NCBI GenBank assembly: GCA_963680875.1
Contig: OY804588.1
Span: forward strand, 78,888,829 to 78,952,828
DNA length: 64,000 bases
Source of the DNA: Bathymodiolus brooksi
Taxonomy: Eukaryota; Mollusca; Bivalvia; Mytilida; Modiolidae
Direction of reading: 5' to 3'
Shown: piece after piece, positions 30,106 to 43,456 of the stretch
Numbering within the stretch: position 1 is the first letter of the stretch
Layout: each line of letters begins with the position of its first letter
The notes under the pieces: generated by a model
Databases searched by the model: none
The model's input: only the letters and a program-made list of their open reading frames with translations
What the model was told of the DNA's origin: nothing
Program-made: the position numbers and the translations under genes

Positions 30106-33100
30106 ACTACAGGACAGACAGCAGTACAATCTTCAATATCTACTACAGGACAGACAACACTAAAATCTTCCATATCTACTACAGCAGACACACAACACTA
30201 AAATCTTCTATATCTACTAAAGCAGACAGACAACACTAAAATCTTCTATATCTACTACAGGACAGACAACACTAAAAGTTTCTATATCTACTACAGGACA
30301 GACAACAGTAAAATCTTCTATATCTACTACAGCAGACAGACAAGACTAAGATCTTCTATATCTACTGCAGTACAGACAACACTAAAATCTTCTATATCTA
30401 CTACAGGACAGAAAACACTAAAATGTTCTATATCTACTGCAGCAGACAGACCACAGTAAAATCTTCTATATCTACTACAGGACAGACAACACTAAGATCT
30501 TCTATATCGACTACAGGACAGACAACACTAAAATCTTCTATATCTACTACATGACAGACAACACTAAAATGTTCTATATCTACTACTAGACAGACACCTC
30601 TAACATCTTCTTTATCTACTACAGGACAGACAACACTAAAATCTTCTATATCTACTACAGGACAGACAACAGTAAAATCTTCTATATCTACTACAGGACA
30701 GACAACACTAAAATCTTCTATATCTACTACAGGACAGACAACACTAAAATCTTCCATATCTACTACAAGACAGACAACACTAAAATCTTCTATATATACT
30801 ACAGGACAGACAACACTAAAATCTTCTATATCTACTACAGGACATACAACACTAAAATCTTCCATTTCTACTACAGCAGACAGACAACACTAAAATCTTC
30901 TATATCTACTACAGGACAGACAACAGTAAAATCTTCAATATCTACTACAGGACAGACAACACTGAAATCTTCCATATCTACTACAGCAGACAGACAACAC
31001 TAAAATCTTCAATATCTACTACAGGACAGACAACAGTAAAATCTTCTATATCTACTACAGGACAGACAACACTAAAATCTTCTATATCAACTGCAGTACA
31101 GACAACACTAAAATCTTCAATATCTACTACAGGACAGACAACACTAAAATCTTCTATATCTACTACAGGACAGACAACTCTAACATCTTCTATATCTACT
31201 ACAGCAGAAAGACAACACTAACATCTTCTATATCTACTGCAGTACAGACAACACTAAAATCTTCTATATCTACTACATGACAGACAACGCTAAAATCTTC
31301 TATATCTACTACAGGACAGACAACACTAAAATCTTCTATATCTACTACAAGACAGACAACACTAAAATCTTCTATATATTCTACAGGAGAGACAACAATA
31401 AAATCTTCTATATCTACTACAGGACAGACAACACTAAAATCTTCCATTTCTACTACAGCAGACAGACAACACTAAAATCTTTTATATATACTACAGGACA
31501 GACAACACTAAAATCTTCTATATCTACTACAGGACAGACAACAGTAAAATCTTCCATATCTACTACAGCAGAGAGACAACACTAAAATCTTCTATATCTA
31601 CTACAGGACAGACAAAAGTAAAATCTTCTATATCTACTACAGCAGACAGACAACACTAAAATCTTCTATATCTACTACAGGACAGGCAACACTAAAATTT
31701 TCTATATCTACTACAGGACAGACAACAGTAAAATCTTCTATATCTACTGCAGCAGACAGACAACAGTAAAATCTTCTATATCTACTACAGGACAGACAAC
31801 ACTAAAATCTTCTATATCTACTACAGGACAGACAACATTAAAATCTTCTATATCTACTACAGGACAGACAACACTAAAATCTTCTATATCTACTACAAGA
31901 CAGACAACGCTAAAATCTTCTATATCTACTACAGGACAGACAACAGTAAAATCTTCTATATCTACTACAGGACAGACAACACTAAAATCTTCTATATCTA
32001 CTACAGGACAGACAACACTAAAATCTTCCATATCTACTACAAGACAGACAACACTAAAATCTTCTATATATACTACAGGACAGACAACACTAAAATCTTC
32101 TATATCTACTACAGGACATACAACACTAAAATCTTCCATTTCTACTACAGCAGACAGACAACACTAAAATCTTCTATATCTACTACAGGACAGACAACAG
32201 TAAAATCTTCAATATCTACCACAGGACAGACAACACTGAAATCTTCCATATCTACTACAGCAGACAGACAACACTAAAATCTTCAATATCTACTACAGGA
32301 CAGACAACAGTAAAATCTTCTATATCTACTACAGGACAGACAACACTAAAATCTTCTATATCAACTGCAGTACAGACAACACTAAAATCTTCAATATCTA
32401 CTACAGGACAGACAACACTAAAATCTTCTATATCTACTACAGGACAGACAACTCTAACATCTTCTATATCTACTACAGCAGAAAGACAACACTAACATCT
32501 TCTATATCTACTGCAGTACAGACAACACTAAAATCTTCTATATCTACTACAGGACAGACAACGCTAAAATCTTCTATATCTACTACAGGACAGACAACAC
32601 TAAAATCTTCTATATCTACTACAAGACAGACAACACTAAAATCTTCTATATATTCTACAGGAGAGACAACAATAAAATCTTCTATATCTACTACAGGACA
32701 GACAACACTAAAATCTTCCATTTCTACTACAGCAGACAGACAACACTAAAATCTTCTATATCTACTACAGGACAGACATCAGTAAAATCTTCTATATCTA
32801 CTACATGACAGACAACACTAAAATCTTCTATATCTACTACAGGACAGACAACACTAAAATCTTTTATATATACTACAGGACAGAAAACACTAAAATCTTC
32901 TATATCTACTACAGGACAGACAACAGTAAAATCTTCCATATCTACTACAGCAGCAAGACAACACTAAAATCTTCTATATCTACTACAGGACAGACAAAAG
33001 TAAAATCTTCTATATCTACTACAGCAGACAGACAACACTAAAATCTTCTATATCTACTACAGGACTGGCAACACTAAAATTTTCTATATCTACTACAGGA

Positions 33101-35194
33101 CAGACAACAGTAAAATCTTCTATATCTAATGCAGCAGACAGACAACAGTAAAATCTTCTATATCTACTACAGGACAGACAACACTAAAATCTTCTATATC
33201 TACTACAGGACAGACAACATTAAAATCTTCTATATCTACTACAGGACAGACAACACTAAAATCTTCTATATCTACTACAAGACAGACAACGCTAAAATCT
33301 TCTATATCTACTACAGGACAGACAACAGTAAAATCTTCTATATCTACTACATGACAGACAACACTAAAATCTTCTATATCTACTACTAGAGAGACACCTC
33401 TAACATCTTCTATATCTACTACAGGACAGACAACACTAAAATCTTCCATATCCACTACAGCAGACAGACAACACTAAAATCTTCTATATCTACTACAGGA
33501 CAGACAACACTAAAATCTTCTATATCTACTACAGCAGACAGACAACTCTAAAATCTTCTACATCTACTACAGGACAGACAACAGTAAAATCTTCTATATC
33601 TACTACAGGACAGACAACACTAAAATCTTCTATATCTACTACAGGACAGACAACACTAAAATCTTCCATATCTACTACAAGACAGACCACACCAAAATCT
33701 TCTATATATACTTCAGGACAGACAACACTAAACACTTTTATATCTACTACAGGACAGACAACACTAAAATCTTCCATTTCTACTACAGCAGACAGACAAC
33801 ACTAAAATCTTCTATATCTACTACAGGACAGACAGCAGTACAATCTTCAATATCTACTACAGGACAGACAACACTAAAATCTTCCATATCTACTACAGCA
33901 GACAGACAACACTAAAATCTTCTATATCTACTAAAGAAGACAGACAACACTAAAATCTTCTATATCTACTACAGGACAGACAACACTAAAAGTTTCTATA
34001 TCTACTACAGGACAGACAACAGTAAAATCTTCTATATCTACTACAGCAGACAGACAAGACTAATATCTTCTATATCTACTGTAGTACAGACAACACTAAA
34101 ATCTTCTATATCTACTACAGGACAGAAAACACTAAAATGTTCTATATCTACTGCAGCAGACATACCACTGTAAAATCTTCTATATCTACTACAGGACAGA
34201 CAACACTAAGATCTTCTATATCGACTACAGGACAGACAACACTAAAATCTTCTATATCTACTACATGACAGACAACACTAAAATGTTCTATATCTACTAC
34301 TAGACAGACACCTCTAACATCTTCTATATCTACTACAGGACAGACAACACTAAAATCTTCTATATCTACTACAGGACAGACAACAGTAAAATCTTCTATA
34401 TCTACTACAGGACAGACAACACTAAAATCTTCTATATCTACTACAGGACAGACAACACTAAAATCTTCCATATCTACTACAAGACAGACAACACTAAAAT
34501 CTTCTATATATACTACAGGACAGACAACACTAAAATCTTCTATATCTACTACAGGACATACAACACTAAAATCTTCCATTTCTACTACAGCAGACAGACA
34601 ACACTAAAATCTTCTATATCTACTACAGGACAGATAACAGTAAAATCTTCAATATCTACTACAGGACAGACAACACTGAAATCTTCCATATCTACTACAG
34701 CAGACAGACAACACTAAAATCTTCAATATCTACTACAGGACAGACAACAGTAAAATCTTCTATATCTACTACAGGACAGACAACACTAAAATCTTCTATA
34801 TCAACTGCAGCACAGACAACACTAAAATCTTCAATATCTACTACAGGACAGACAACACTAAAATCTTCTATATCTACTACAGGACAGACAACTCTAACAT
34901 CTTCTATATCTACTACAGCAGAAAGACAACACTAACATCTTCTATATCTACTGCAGTACAGACAACACTAAAATCTTCTATATCTACTACAGGACAGACA
35001 ACGCTAAAATCTTCTATATCTACTACAGGACAGAAAACACTAAAATCTTCTATATCTACTACAAGACAGACAACACTAAAATCTTCTATATATACTACAG
35101 GAGAGACAACAATAAAATCTTCTATATCTACTACAGGACAGACAACACTAAAATCTTCCATTTCTACTACAGCAGACAGACAACACTAAAATCT
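30070..35194. repeat. 3,714-bp and 1,274-bp spaced repeats
   Basis: 30070-31480 recurs at 33784-35194 with offset 3,714 bp. The central part, about 30660-31480, also recurs at about 31934-32754 with offset 1,274 bp. These copies differ by several substitutions and by the presence or absence of single monomers, so they are older than the 5,440-bp and 3,716-bp pairs. Beyond 35195 the array continues as mixed A, B and C monomers with no long unit that I can follow. Confidence 0.75.
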
Positions 35195-38100
35195 TCTATC
35201 TCTACTACAGGACAGACAACAGTAAAATCTTCAATATCTACTACAGGACAGACAACACTAAAATCTTCCATATCTACTACAGCAGACAGACAACACTAAA
35301 ATCTTCTATATCTACTACAGGACAGACAACACTAAAATCTTCCATTTCTACTACAGCAGACAGACAACACTAAAATCTTCTATATCTACTACAGGACAGA
35401 CAACACTAAAATCTTCCATATCTACTACAGCAGAGAGACAACACTAAAATCTTCTATATCTACTACAGGACAGACAAAAGTAAAATCTTCTATATCTACT
35501 AAAGCAGACAGACAACACTAAAATCTTCTATATCTACTACAGGACAGACAACACTAAAATTGTCTACATCTACTACAGGACAGACAACAGTAAAATCTTC
35601 TATATCTACTGCAGGACAGACAACATTAAAATCTTCTATATCTACTACAGGACAGACAACACTAAAATCTTCTATATCTACGACAGGACAGACAACGCTA
35701 AAATCTTCTATATCTACTACAGGACAGACAACACTAAAATCTTCTATATCTACTACATGAAAGACTACACTAAAATCTTCTATATCTACTACTAGAGAGA
35801 CACCTCTAACATCTTCTATATCTACTACAGGACAGACAACACTAAAATCTTCTATATCTACTACAGCAGGCAGACAACACTAAAATCTTCTATATCTACT
35901 ACAGGACATACAACACTAAAATCTTCTATATCTACTACAGCAGACAGACAACTCTAAAATCTTCTATATCTACTACAGGACAGACAACAGTAAAATCTTC
36001 TATATCTACTAAAGGACAGACAACACTAAAATCTTCTATATCTACTACAGGACAGACAACACTAAAATCTTCCATATCTACTACAAGACAGACCACACTA
36101 AAATCTTCTATATATACTACAGGACAGACAACACTAAAAACTTCTATATCTACTACAGGACAGACGACAGTAAAATCTTCAATATCTACTACAGGACAGA
36201 CAACACTACAATCTTCCATATCTACTACAGCAGACAGACAACACTAAAATCTTCTATATCTACTACAGGACAGACAACAGTAAAATCTTCTATATCTACT
36301 ACAGGACAGACAACACTAAAATCATCTATATCTACTGCAGTACAGACAACACTAAAATCTTCAATATCTACTACAGGACAGACAACACTAAAATCTTCTA
36401 TATCTACTACAGGACAGACAACTCTAACATCTTCTATATCTACTACAGCAGAAAGACAACACTAACATCTTCTATATCTACTGCAGTACAGACAACACTA
36501 AAATCTTCTATATCTACTACAGCAGACAGACAACACTAAAATCTTCTATATCTACTGCAGTACAGACAACACTAAAATCTTCTATATCTACTACAGGACA
36601 GACAACAGTAAAATCTTCTATATCTACTACAGCAGACAGACAACACTAAAATCTTCTATATCTACTACAGGACAGACAACATTAAAATCTTCTATATCTA
36701 CTGCAGTACAGACAACACTAAAATCTTCTATATCTACTACAGGACAGACAACAGTAAAATCTTCTATATCTACTAAAGCAGACAGACAACACTAAAATCT
36801 TCTATATCTACTACAGGACAGACAACACTAAAATCTTCTATATCTACTACAGGACAGACAACACTAAAATCTTCCATATCTACTACAAGACAGACCACAC
36901 TAAAATCTTCTATATATACTACAGGACAGAAAACACTAAAATGTTCTATATCTACTGCAGCAGACAGACAACACTAACATCTTCTATATCTACTGCAGTA
37001 CAGACAACACTAAAATCTTCTATATCTACTACAGGACAGACAACGCTAAAATCTTCTATATCTACTACAGGACAGACAACACTAAAATCTTCTATATCTA
37101 CTACAAGACAGACAACACTAAAATCTTCTATATATACTACAGGACAGACAACACTAAAATCTTCCATATCTACTACAGTTCAGACAACACTAAAATCTTC
37201 CATTTCTACTACAGCAGACAGACAACACTAAAATCTTCTATATCTACTACAGGACAGACAACAGTAAAATCTTCAATATCTACTACAGGACAGACAACAC
37301 TAAAATCTTCCATATCTACTACAGCAGACAGACAACACTAAAATCTTCTATATCTACTACAGGACAGACAACACTAAAATGTTTTATATCTACTGCAGTA
37401 CAGACAACACTAAAATCTTCTATATCTACTACAGGACAGACAACACTAAAATCTTCTATATCTACTACAGGACAGACAACTCTAACATCTTCTATATCTA
37501 CTACAGCAGACAGACAACACTAACATCTTCTATATCTACTGCAGTACAGACAACACTAAAATCTTCTATATCTACTACATGACAGACAACACTAAAATCT
37601 TCAATATCTACTATAGCAGACAGACAACACTAAAATCTTCTATATCTACTGCAGTACAGACAACACTAAAATGTTCTATATCTACTACAGGACAGACAAC
37701 AGTAACATCTTCTATATCTACTACAGCAGACAGACAACACTAAAATCTTCTATATCTACTACAGGATAGACAACATTAAAATCTTCTATATCTACTGCAG
37801 TACAGACAACACTAAAATCTTCTATATCTACTACAGGACAGACAACAGTTAAATCTTCTATATCTACTAAAGCAGACAGACAACACTAAAATCTTCTATA
37901 TCTACTACAGGACAGACAACACTAAAATTGTCTATATCTACTACAGGACAGACAACAGTAAAATCTTCTATATCTACTACAGCAGACAGACAACACTAAA
38001 ATATTCTATATCTACTGCAGTACAGACAACACTAAAATCCTCTATATCTACTACAGGACAGAAAACACTAAAATGTTCTATATCTACTACAGCAGACAGA

Positions 38101-39213
38101 CAACACTAAAATCTTCTATATCTACAGCAGCAGACAGATAACAGTAAAATCTTCTATATCTACTACAGGACAGACAACACTAAATTCTTCTATATCTACT
38201 GCAGTACAGACAACACTAAGATCTTCTATATCTACTACAGGACAGACAACACTAATATCTTCTATATATACTACAGGACAGACAACACTAAAATCTTCTA
38301 TATCTACTACAGGACAGACAACACTAAAATCTTCTATATCTACTACAGGACAGAAAACATTAAAATCTTCTATATATACTACCGGACAGACAACAGTAAA
38401 ATCTTCTATATCTACTACAGACAGACAACACTAAAATCTTCTATATCTACTACAGCAGACAGACAACACTAAAATCTTCTATATCTACTGCAGTACAGAC
38501 AACACTAAAATCTTCTATATCTACTACAGGACAGACAGCACTAAAATCTTCTGTATCTACTACAGGACAGACAACTCTAACATCTTCTATATCTACTACA
38601 GGACAGACAACACTAAAATCTTCTATATCTACTACAGGACAGACAACTCAAACATCTTCTATATCTACTACAGGACAGACAACTCTAACATCTTCCATAT
38701 CTACTACAAGACAGACAACACTAACATCTTCTATATTTACTACAGGACAGACAACACTAATATCTTCTATATCTACTACAGGACAGACAACACTAACATC
38801 TTCTATATCTACAGCAGACAGACAACACTAAAATTTTCTATATCTACTACAGGACAGACAACACTAAAATCTTCTATATCTACTACAGGACAGACAACAC
38901 TAAAATCTTCTATATCTACTACAGGACAGACAACACTAAAATCTTCTATATATACTACAGGACAGACAACACTAAAATCTTCTATATCTACTACAGGACA
39001 GACAACACTAAAATCTTCTATATATACTACAGGACAGACAACAGTAAAATCTTCTATATCTACTACAGACAGACAACACTAAAATCTTATATAGCTACAA
39101 CAGGACAGACAACGCTAACATCTTCTATATCTACTACAGGACAGACAACACTAAAATCTTCTATATATACTACAGGACAGACAACACTAAAATCTTCTAT
39201 ATCTACTACAGCA

Positions 39214-39344
39214 TAACATTTTCTTTTTTCAGTCTACAATCACATATAACATTATTTATGAAAATAGATGGGCTTTTTAAATCAAAATCCATATGGTATA
39301 TGTGTAGGATTTGAATTATCAAGCACTGAATACAATATTGTGAA
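39214..39344. other. Edge of the 36-bp array, single-copy DNA
   Basis: The last monomer ends TACTACAGCA and is followed at once by AT-rich DNA without repeats. I see no target-site duplication or inverted repeat at this edge. Confidence 0.5.
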
Positions 39345-39600
39345 CGTACGTAAGACAAGCTTGAAGATATCAAAAGGGTAATCGGAAGTCGTATATCATA
39401 GAAGAACACACAATACACTAGCACTAGGAAAAGGGACAAAAGGACAGACATTAATGTACAAAACAGTACACAGTAAACTAAAGATCAGGCAACACGAACT
39501 CCACTAAGACCTGGCGATGAGGTGGAATGACATGTAGTTTCTTTTTCACACTTGACACGCGTTATGTTAGTCTTATTGCAAACCCAAGTGTTAAATAATA
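39345..39600 (+). repeat. Dispersed repeat copy, right of the 36-bp array
   Basis: TAAGACAAGCTTGAAGATAT at 39351-39370 starts a module that continues through a CAGTAAACTAAAGATCAGGC segment (39468 onward) and a degenerate ACACGCGTTATGTTAG segment. The order of parts matches a dispersed repeat that I recall from bivalves, and the pieces match those at 3245-3525. Substitutions are frequent, so the copy is old. The 81-codon minus-strand open frame 39206-39451 that runs across it shows no domain. Confidence 0.55.
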
Positions 39601-40228
39601 TCACCATCCATATATTAGAACATGGCAATTATAATCAGCATTTCGTTACATTCGTGGAAACATTTAGTTCATTATATATATTTTTTTTATTGTAATTGAT
39701 GGCGAGCACGGACTGATACGTGAGTGGCCTTTATATACATGTTTGACTATATATATAATTCTAGACTTTAATGTATATTGTGTGTAAATTTGATCTTCAC
39801 AAATGTCTTAATTTATGTGTTTTTTGTTGAGAAATTCAAATAAAAAAGTTTTATTTTTCTTCTAAAAATCTGAAAACAAACCTTTGATTCTGGCAAATGT
39901 CATTGACAAATACAACAACACAACATAAACTGATCTGATTAAAATTATCTGTCTTATTAACAGTTAGAGGAATATATATTAAGATGTTTTTGTTTATATT
40001 ACAAGGGGTAATGTACCAAGGCCATTTTTATTGCGATTCTACTCCACGAAAATAGATTACAAAGGGTAAGGTTAAAATCAATAGCTGTATAATAGAAAAT
40101 AAATACATGAATTAAATGTGTAGAGAACTACGACCATGTAATGTAACAAAACAATTCACCATGGAGTAAAGACATTGATATTTAGGGTAGAAATACGGAT
40201 GTCTTAGATCTATGACTTGTGGATGCTA
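39601..40228. other. AT-rich DNA without recognised features
   Basis: No open frame of note. The sequence contains a few AATAAA-type hexamers around 39840, as expected in AT-rich DNA. I see nothing else in it. Confidence 0.5.
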
Positions 40229-40665
40229 TTATATTACAACAACGAAATCCTGATAGGAACCACAAGCTCTGGAATATCGTATCGACTGAGGGAAATTTAC
40301 TCCATATGCAGGTGCTACTGGAATCTTGCTACATATATATGAAAAGTTCACAATGGGAACATAAAAGTCATCTCTTTTGTCTTAAAGGTTCGTTCTCAAC
40401 CGCCCATCACTGTCAATTTCGAGATGTAGGTCAACGTATGAAGCAGACCTATCTGTATCTGTATTATCTTTTCTTTCAAGCTCAATGGGATAGATATGAT
40501 CAACGAAATCACCAAAATTAGAATTAATTAGTGAAAGGACATCATCTATATAGCGGAACGTGAAATTAAAGGATCGGGCTAGCTTCTTTTCTGTTTTCTT
40601 GAGAAGCCCCTGTATGAAATCAAGTCGACGAGAATGGTTCATATTGGTTAAGTTGAAGTCGTGAC
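40229..40665 (-). pseudogene. Reverse transcriptase fragment (YIDD box), dead
   Basis: Reading the minus strand from about 40642, the peptide contains DFIQGLLKK, then FNFTFRYIDDVLSL (the YIDD catalytic box of a reverse transcriptase), IYPIELE, and SASYVDLHLEID. A TAA at 40382-40384 ends the first open part. The same frame continues past it with DKRDD, then IPVAPAYGV and IRYSRACGSYQDF, and stops at 40229-40231. The break is thus a nonsense codon where a Tyr codon is expected (DKRDD normally follows LY), with no frameshift. Only the palm region and what follows it remain: no start, no fingers, no nuclease domain. The family resembles retroelement reverse transcriptases widespread in molluscs. 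Penelope-like or another class cannot be settled from the fragment. It is related to, but clearly diverged from, the relics at 51764-52356 and their copies. Confidence 0.75.
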
Positions 40666-40734
40666 TTGGTTAAACGCTACGGAATATTTGTTTGACAAAT
40701 GACCACATATATGTTCCAATTGTCGTATGCACCC

Positions 40735-40990
40735 CGTCCTTACCTTGTTAAAGCTTTATCACCCGGTTCATAACTAGTGTATCATAACGAGTGCACCTAG
40801 TGGAAGAGTAACTGCATATCCCACCGGAGCACCTGTGTTCACCCCCAGTAGGCGCATATAGCACAATGTTGTGTTGTTATGTAATGTTTTGTAGATCGCA
40901 TATCCTTTTTCTTGTTGTCTGTCCTTCTTCGACTTACGGATTCCAATTACGCTTTTGTTATCTTCAAACTCTTTTACCATCTGTTGTCAT
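40735..40990 (-). repeat. Dispersed repeat copy, minus strand
   Basis: On the minus strand the stretch starts GAAGATAACAAAAGCGTAAT and runs through AAGTCGAAGAAGGACAGACA, a CAGGTGCTCCGGTGGGATAT segment and a CCGGGTGATAAAG end. This matches the order of the same dispersed module as at 39345-39600. It lies 5' of the reverse transcriptase relic on the same strand, about 70 bp away, so the two may be parts of one composite element. The 68-codon open frame 40774-40980 is the translated repeat and shows no domain that I recognise. Confidence 0.55.
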
Positions 40991-42721
40991 GCTTTGATTG
41001 GTTTTCTTACACTACAGCTTCTAAACACATACGTCGTTTACTTTGTTTTATTTTACTAAGATCTATCTTGATACATTTTGATAATAGAAATGTATTATGA
41101 TGAACGAATAGGTACAATTTGGGTTGCATTTCAATTGTTTTTTTTCTATCATACAATTTGAAATATAAATCCCTATGTTTTACACTGGATATGGTATTAT
41201 GAAGGACAAGTCCAAAATACCAAATGCATTTATTCATTGCGAATAAAATCCATGAAGACAAAATCAGATATTTCTATATAAAGGGTGGCACATCTTGGTC
41301 ATCTTGTAACTATGGCATTAGTGGGAAATCCAGACAACATTGATTCAAAACCAACGCTTTGCTGGTCCTCCCACAGGTGTTTGTGATATGAAATCATCCC
41401 TTCCCCCCTTGTTAACATTCTGCTTGCATATTTATTTTCAATAACATTTCTTTATTATTTACTGTCTTTTAACTTTATTAAACATGTGTATATCCATACA
41501 ATCGTATGGTAATACCATCTTAGATGTATCCAAAAAGCAGTAGACAGAGCCTACACATGTAAGATGCTACGATAACGTTGTTGTTTATATATTTCAGCAG
41601 ATAAACAATGCAAATTAATTTGTGAAGAGGGGAGCTTTAAAAGCACATCTGTAAAACATGTATTTAAGGAAAATTGTTACTACGCTGATTATTAAATGAA
41701 AATGAAAACGACGATTGTATTATCGATACACGATGTTTACTGTGACGTAGCTTATCCGCAATATTTACACGTCTGCAATCGATATTACAAAATTATACGT
41801 CCTTATAGTGTTTTAAAATAATATTGTTTTGAGCATTTGTTCATTAAATTAGAAAAAAGGCAATATAACAACGTCATCCCGATGTCTGAAGTTGGAATTA
41901 TTTAAACGGTTAATAGAGATGATAATTATGTACGATATTTTCATATGGCAAAGAATACAGAAATTAAAAGTAATCAGAAAAATGCACTATAGCTTGGTAA
42001 AAGGGGAGTTTCTTACGTATTTGACCTTTCAATCTATTCGCACGTTTAATTAAATGTAATTCAGCCACGCATTGTTCTTGAAGAATAGGATATCCTCAAT
42101 CCGCCGGTTACTGCATTACTTGTATTGAACATCTGTATGCCGTTGTTATGTTCGGTTTTAGTGGTAACGATGCTGCTTTGTCATTATTTTTCATTATTTC
42201 GTAGAATATACATTATTTAATGGATTAATTGCTTAATTAATGAAAATAATTAAATGTTTACCTGTATTAGATGGAAAACTGAAAACAAGCCGTTTTTAAT
42301 GAATTTTCATGTGATGGCCAACTTTAACGTCACTGTGTAGTCCACCAACAGCGGCATCTACCCAATGATTGTACTAATATTTACTGTGACAATTGTTAAA
42401 CTTCACAAAAGGACCGCACTAAATTTGATATCTATGTTTGCATTACCTGTAGCAATGTATATTTACCAAGGGATGTAATATATTTAAATATTTAAAGGTA
42501 AAAAATTGATATCTAATCAGAACATTTCAGATTGATAACGAGTTATTTGATATTTGCTTAACAAAATAAATACAATTTTGTTTTTGCTTGACAAGAAATA
42601 TTACTTAATACAAACACACTCAGTCTGGTAAGATAAACAATAACACTTTACATCAGTGCTATGAGAAATGATGTCTTTGTTTTTATTAATTAAATCAAAC
42701 AATCCACACAATTTGTAAATC
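40991..42721. other. Single-copy AT-rich DNA
   Basis: No supported gene. Open frames here (for example 84 codons at 41007-41261, minus) have no recognisable domain, and their codon use looks like random AT-rich sequence. There is no tandem repeat that I can see. Confidence 0.5.
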
Positions 42722-43430
42722 GCTTGAAAAGTATGACAAACTTAAATGTAACAGAGTGGCATAGCCGTCAGCTTGATGAAATATAGGAGAACCTTAAGCA
42801 TAACAGAGTGGCATAGCCTTCAGCTTGACGAAATATATGATGAATTTAAATATAACAGGCTTTACGAAATGCATGACAAACGTAAATATAATAGATTGGT
42901 ATAGCCTTCAGCTTGACGAAATGTATGACAAATTTATATATAACAGAGTGGCATAGCCGTAGCATAGCCTTCTGCTTGAAGAAATGTATGACACATTTAT
43001 ATATAACAGAGTGGCATAGCCGTGGTATAGCCGTGGCATAGCCTTCTGCTTGAAGAAATGTATGACAAACTTAAATATAACAGAGTGGTATAGTCTTCAC
43101 CTTGACGAAATGTATGACAAACCTAAATATAACAGTGGTATAGCCTTAAGCTTGACGAAATGTATGACAAACGTAAATATAACAGAGTGGCATAGCCTTC
43201 AGCTTCACGAAATGTATGACAGACGTAATATAACAGAGTGGTATAGCCTTCAGCTTGACGAAATGTATGACAGACGTAAATATAACAGAGTGGCATAGCC
43301 TTCAGCATGACGGAATGTATGACAGACGTAAATATAACAGAGTGGTGTAGCCTTCAGCTTGACGAAATGTATGACAGACGTAAATATAACAGAGTGATAT
43401 AACCTTCAGCTTGATGAAATACATTCATTA
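42722..43430. repeat. 52-bp minisatellite
   Basis: About 13 degenerate monomers contain CAGCTTGACGAAATGTATGA, then CAAACGTAAATATAACAGAG and TGGCATAGCC. The period is 52 bp (for example 43252 to 43304). Some monomers carry small indels, and a few short extra pieces such as CCGTGGTATAG near 43021 duplicate only the end of a unit. The open frames at 43050-43298 and 43123-43308 are translated repeats. Confidence 0.92.
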
Positions 43431-43456
43431 TTATTACGAAAGGATTGAGACTGGAA

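Larger units (their letters stand above)
3577..39213. repeat. 35.6-kb satellite array, 36-bp monomer with 38-bp variant
   Basis: Nearly a thousand head-to-tail monomers are present. The main type (A) is 36 bp, begins ACAGGACAGACAACAC and ends TATATCTACT. Type B is 38 bp and has ACAGCAGACAGACAAC in place of ACAGGACAGACAAC. Type C is 36 bp and has ACTGCAGTACAGACAAC, which includes a PstI site. Because 36 is a multiple of three and the type A consensus lacks stops in two plus frames and one minus frame, long open frames occur everywhere: 12-residue repeats TDNTKIFYIYYR and GQTTLKSSISTT on plus, VVDIEDFSVVCP on minus. The longest are 322 codons at 7488-8456 and its copy at 12928-13896, both minus. 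I treat these as a property of the repeat. Ends are sharp: AT-rich single-copy DNA resumes at 39214, and the first recognisable monomer starts near 3577. Confidence 0.98.

Noticed and set aside
3577..39213. CRISPR array, because repeats of 36 bp are a typical CRISPR length
   Set aside because: The units are directly adjacent with no unique spacers, there are no cas genes, and the sequence context is eukaryotic.
3577..39213. Dozens of open frames of 65-322 codons on both strands as genes
   Set aside because: They follow from a 36-bp period without stops in three frames, overlap on both strands, and begin and end at satellite variants. There are no promoters, splice signals or domains that set them apart.
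40219..40521. 100-codon plus-strand open frame
   Set aside because: It is the antisense shadow of the reverse transcriptase relic on the minus strand.
41007..41261. 84-codon minus-strand open frame as a gene or retroelement part
   Set aside because: I could not relate its residues to the nearby reverse transcriptase family or to any other domain.
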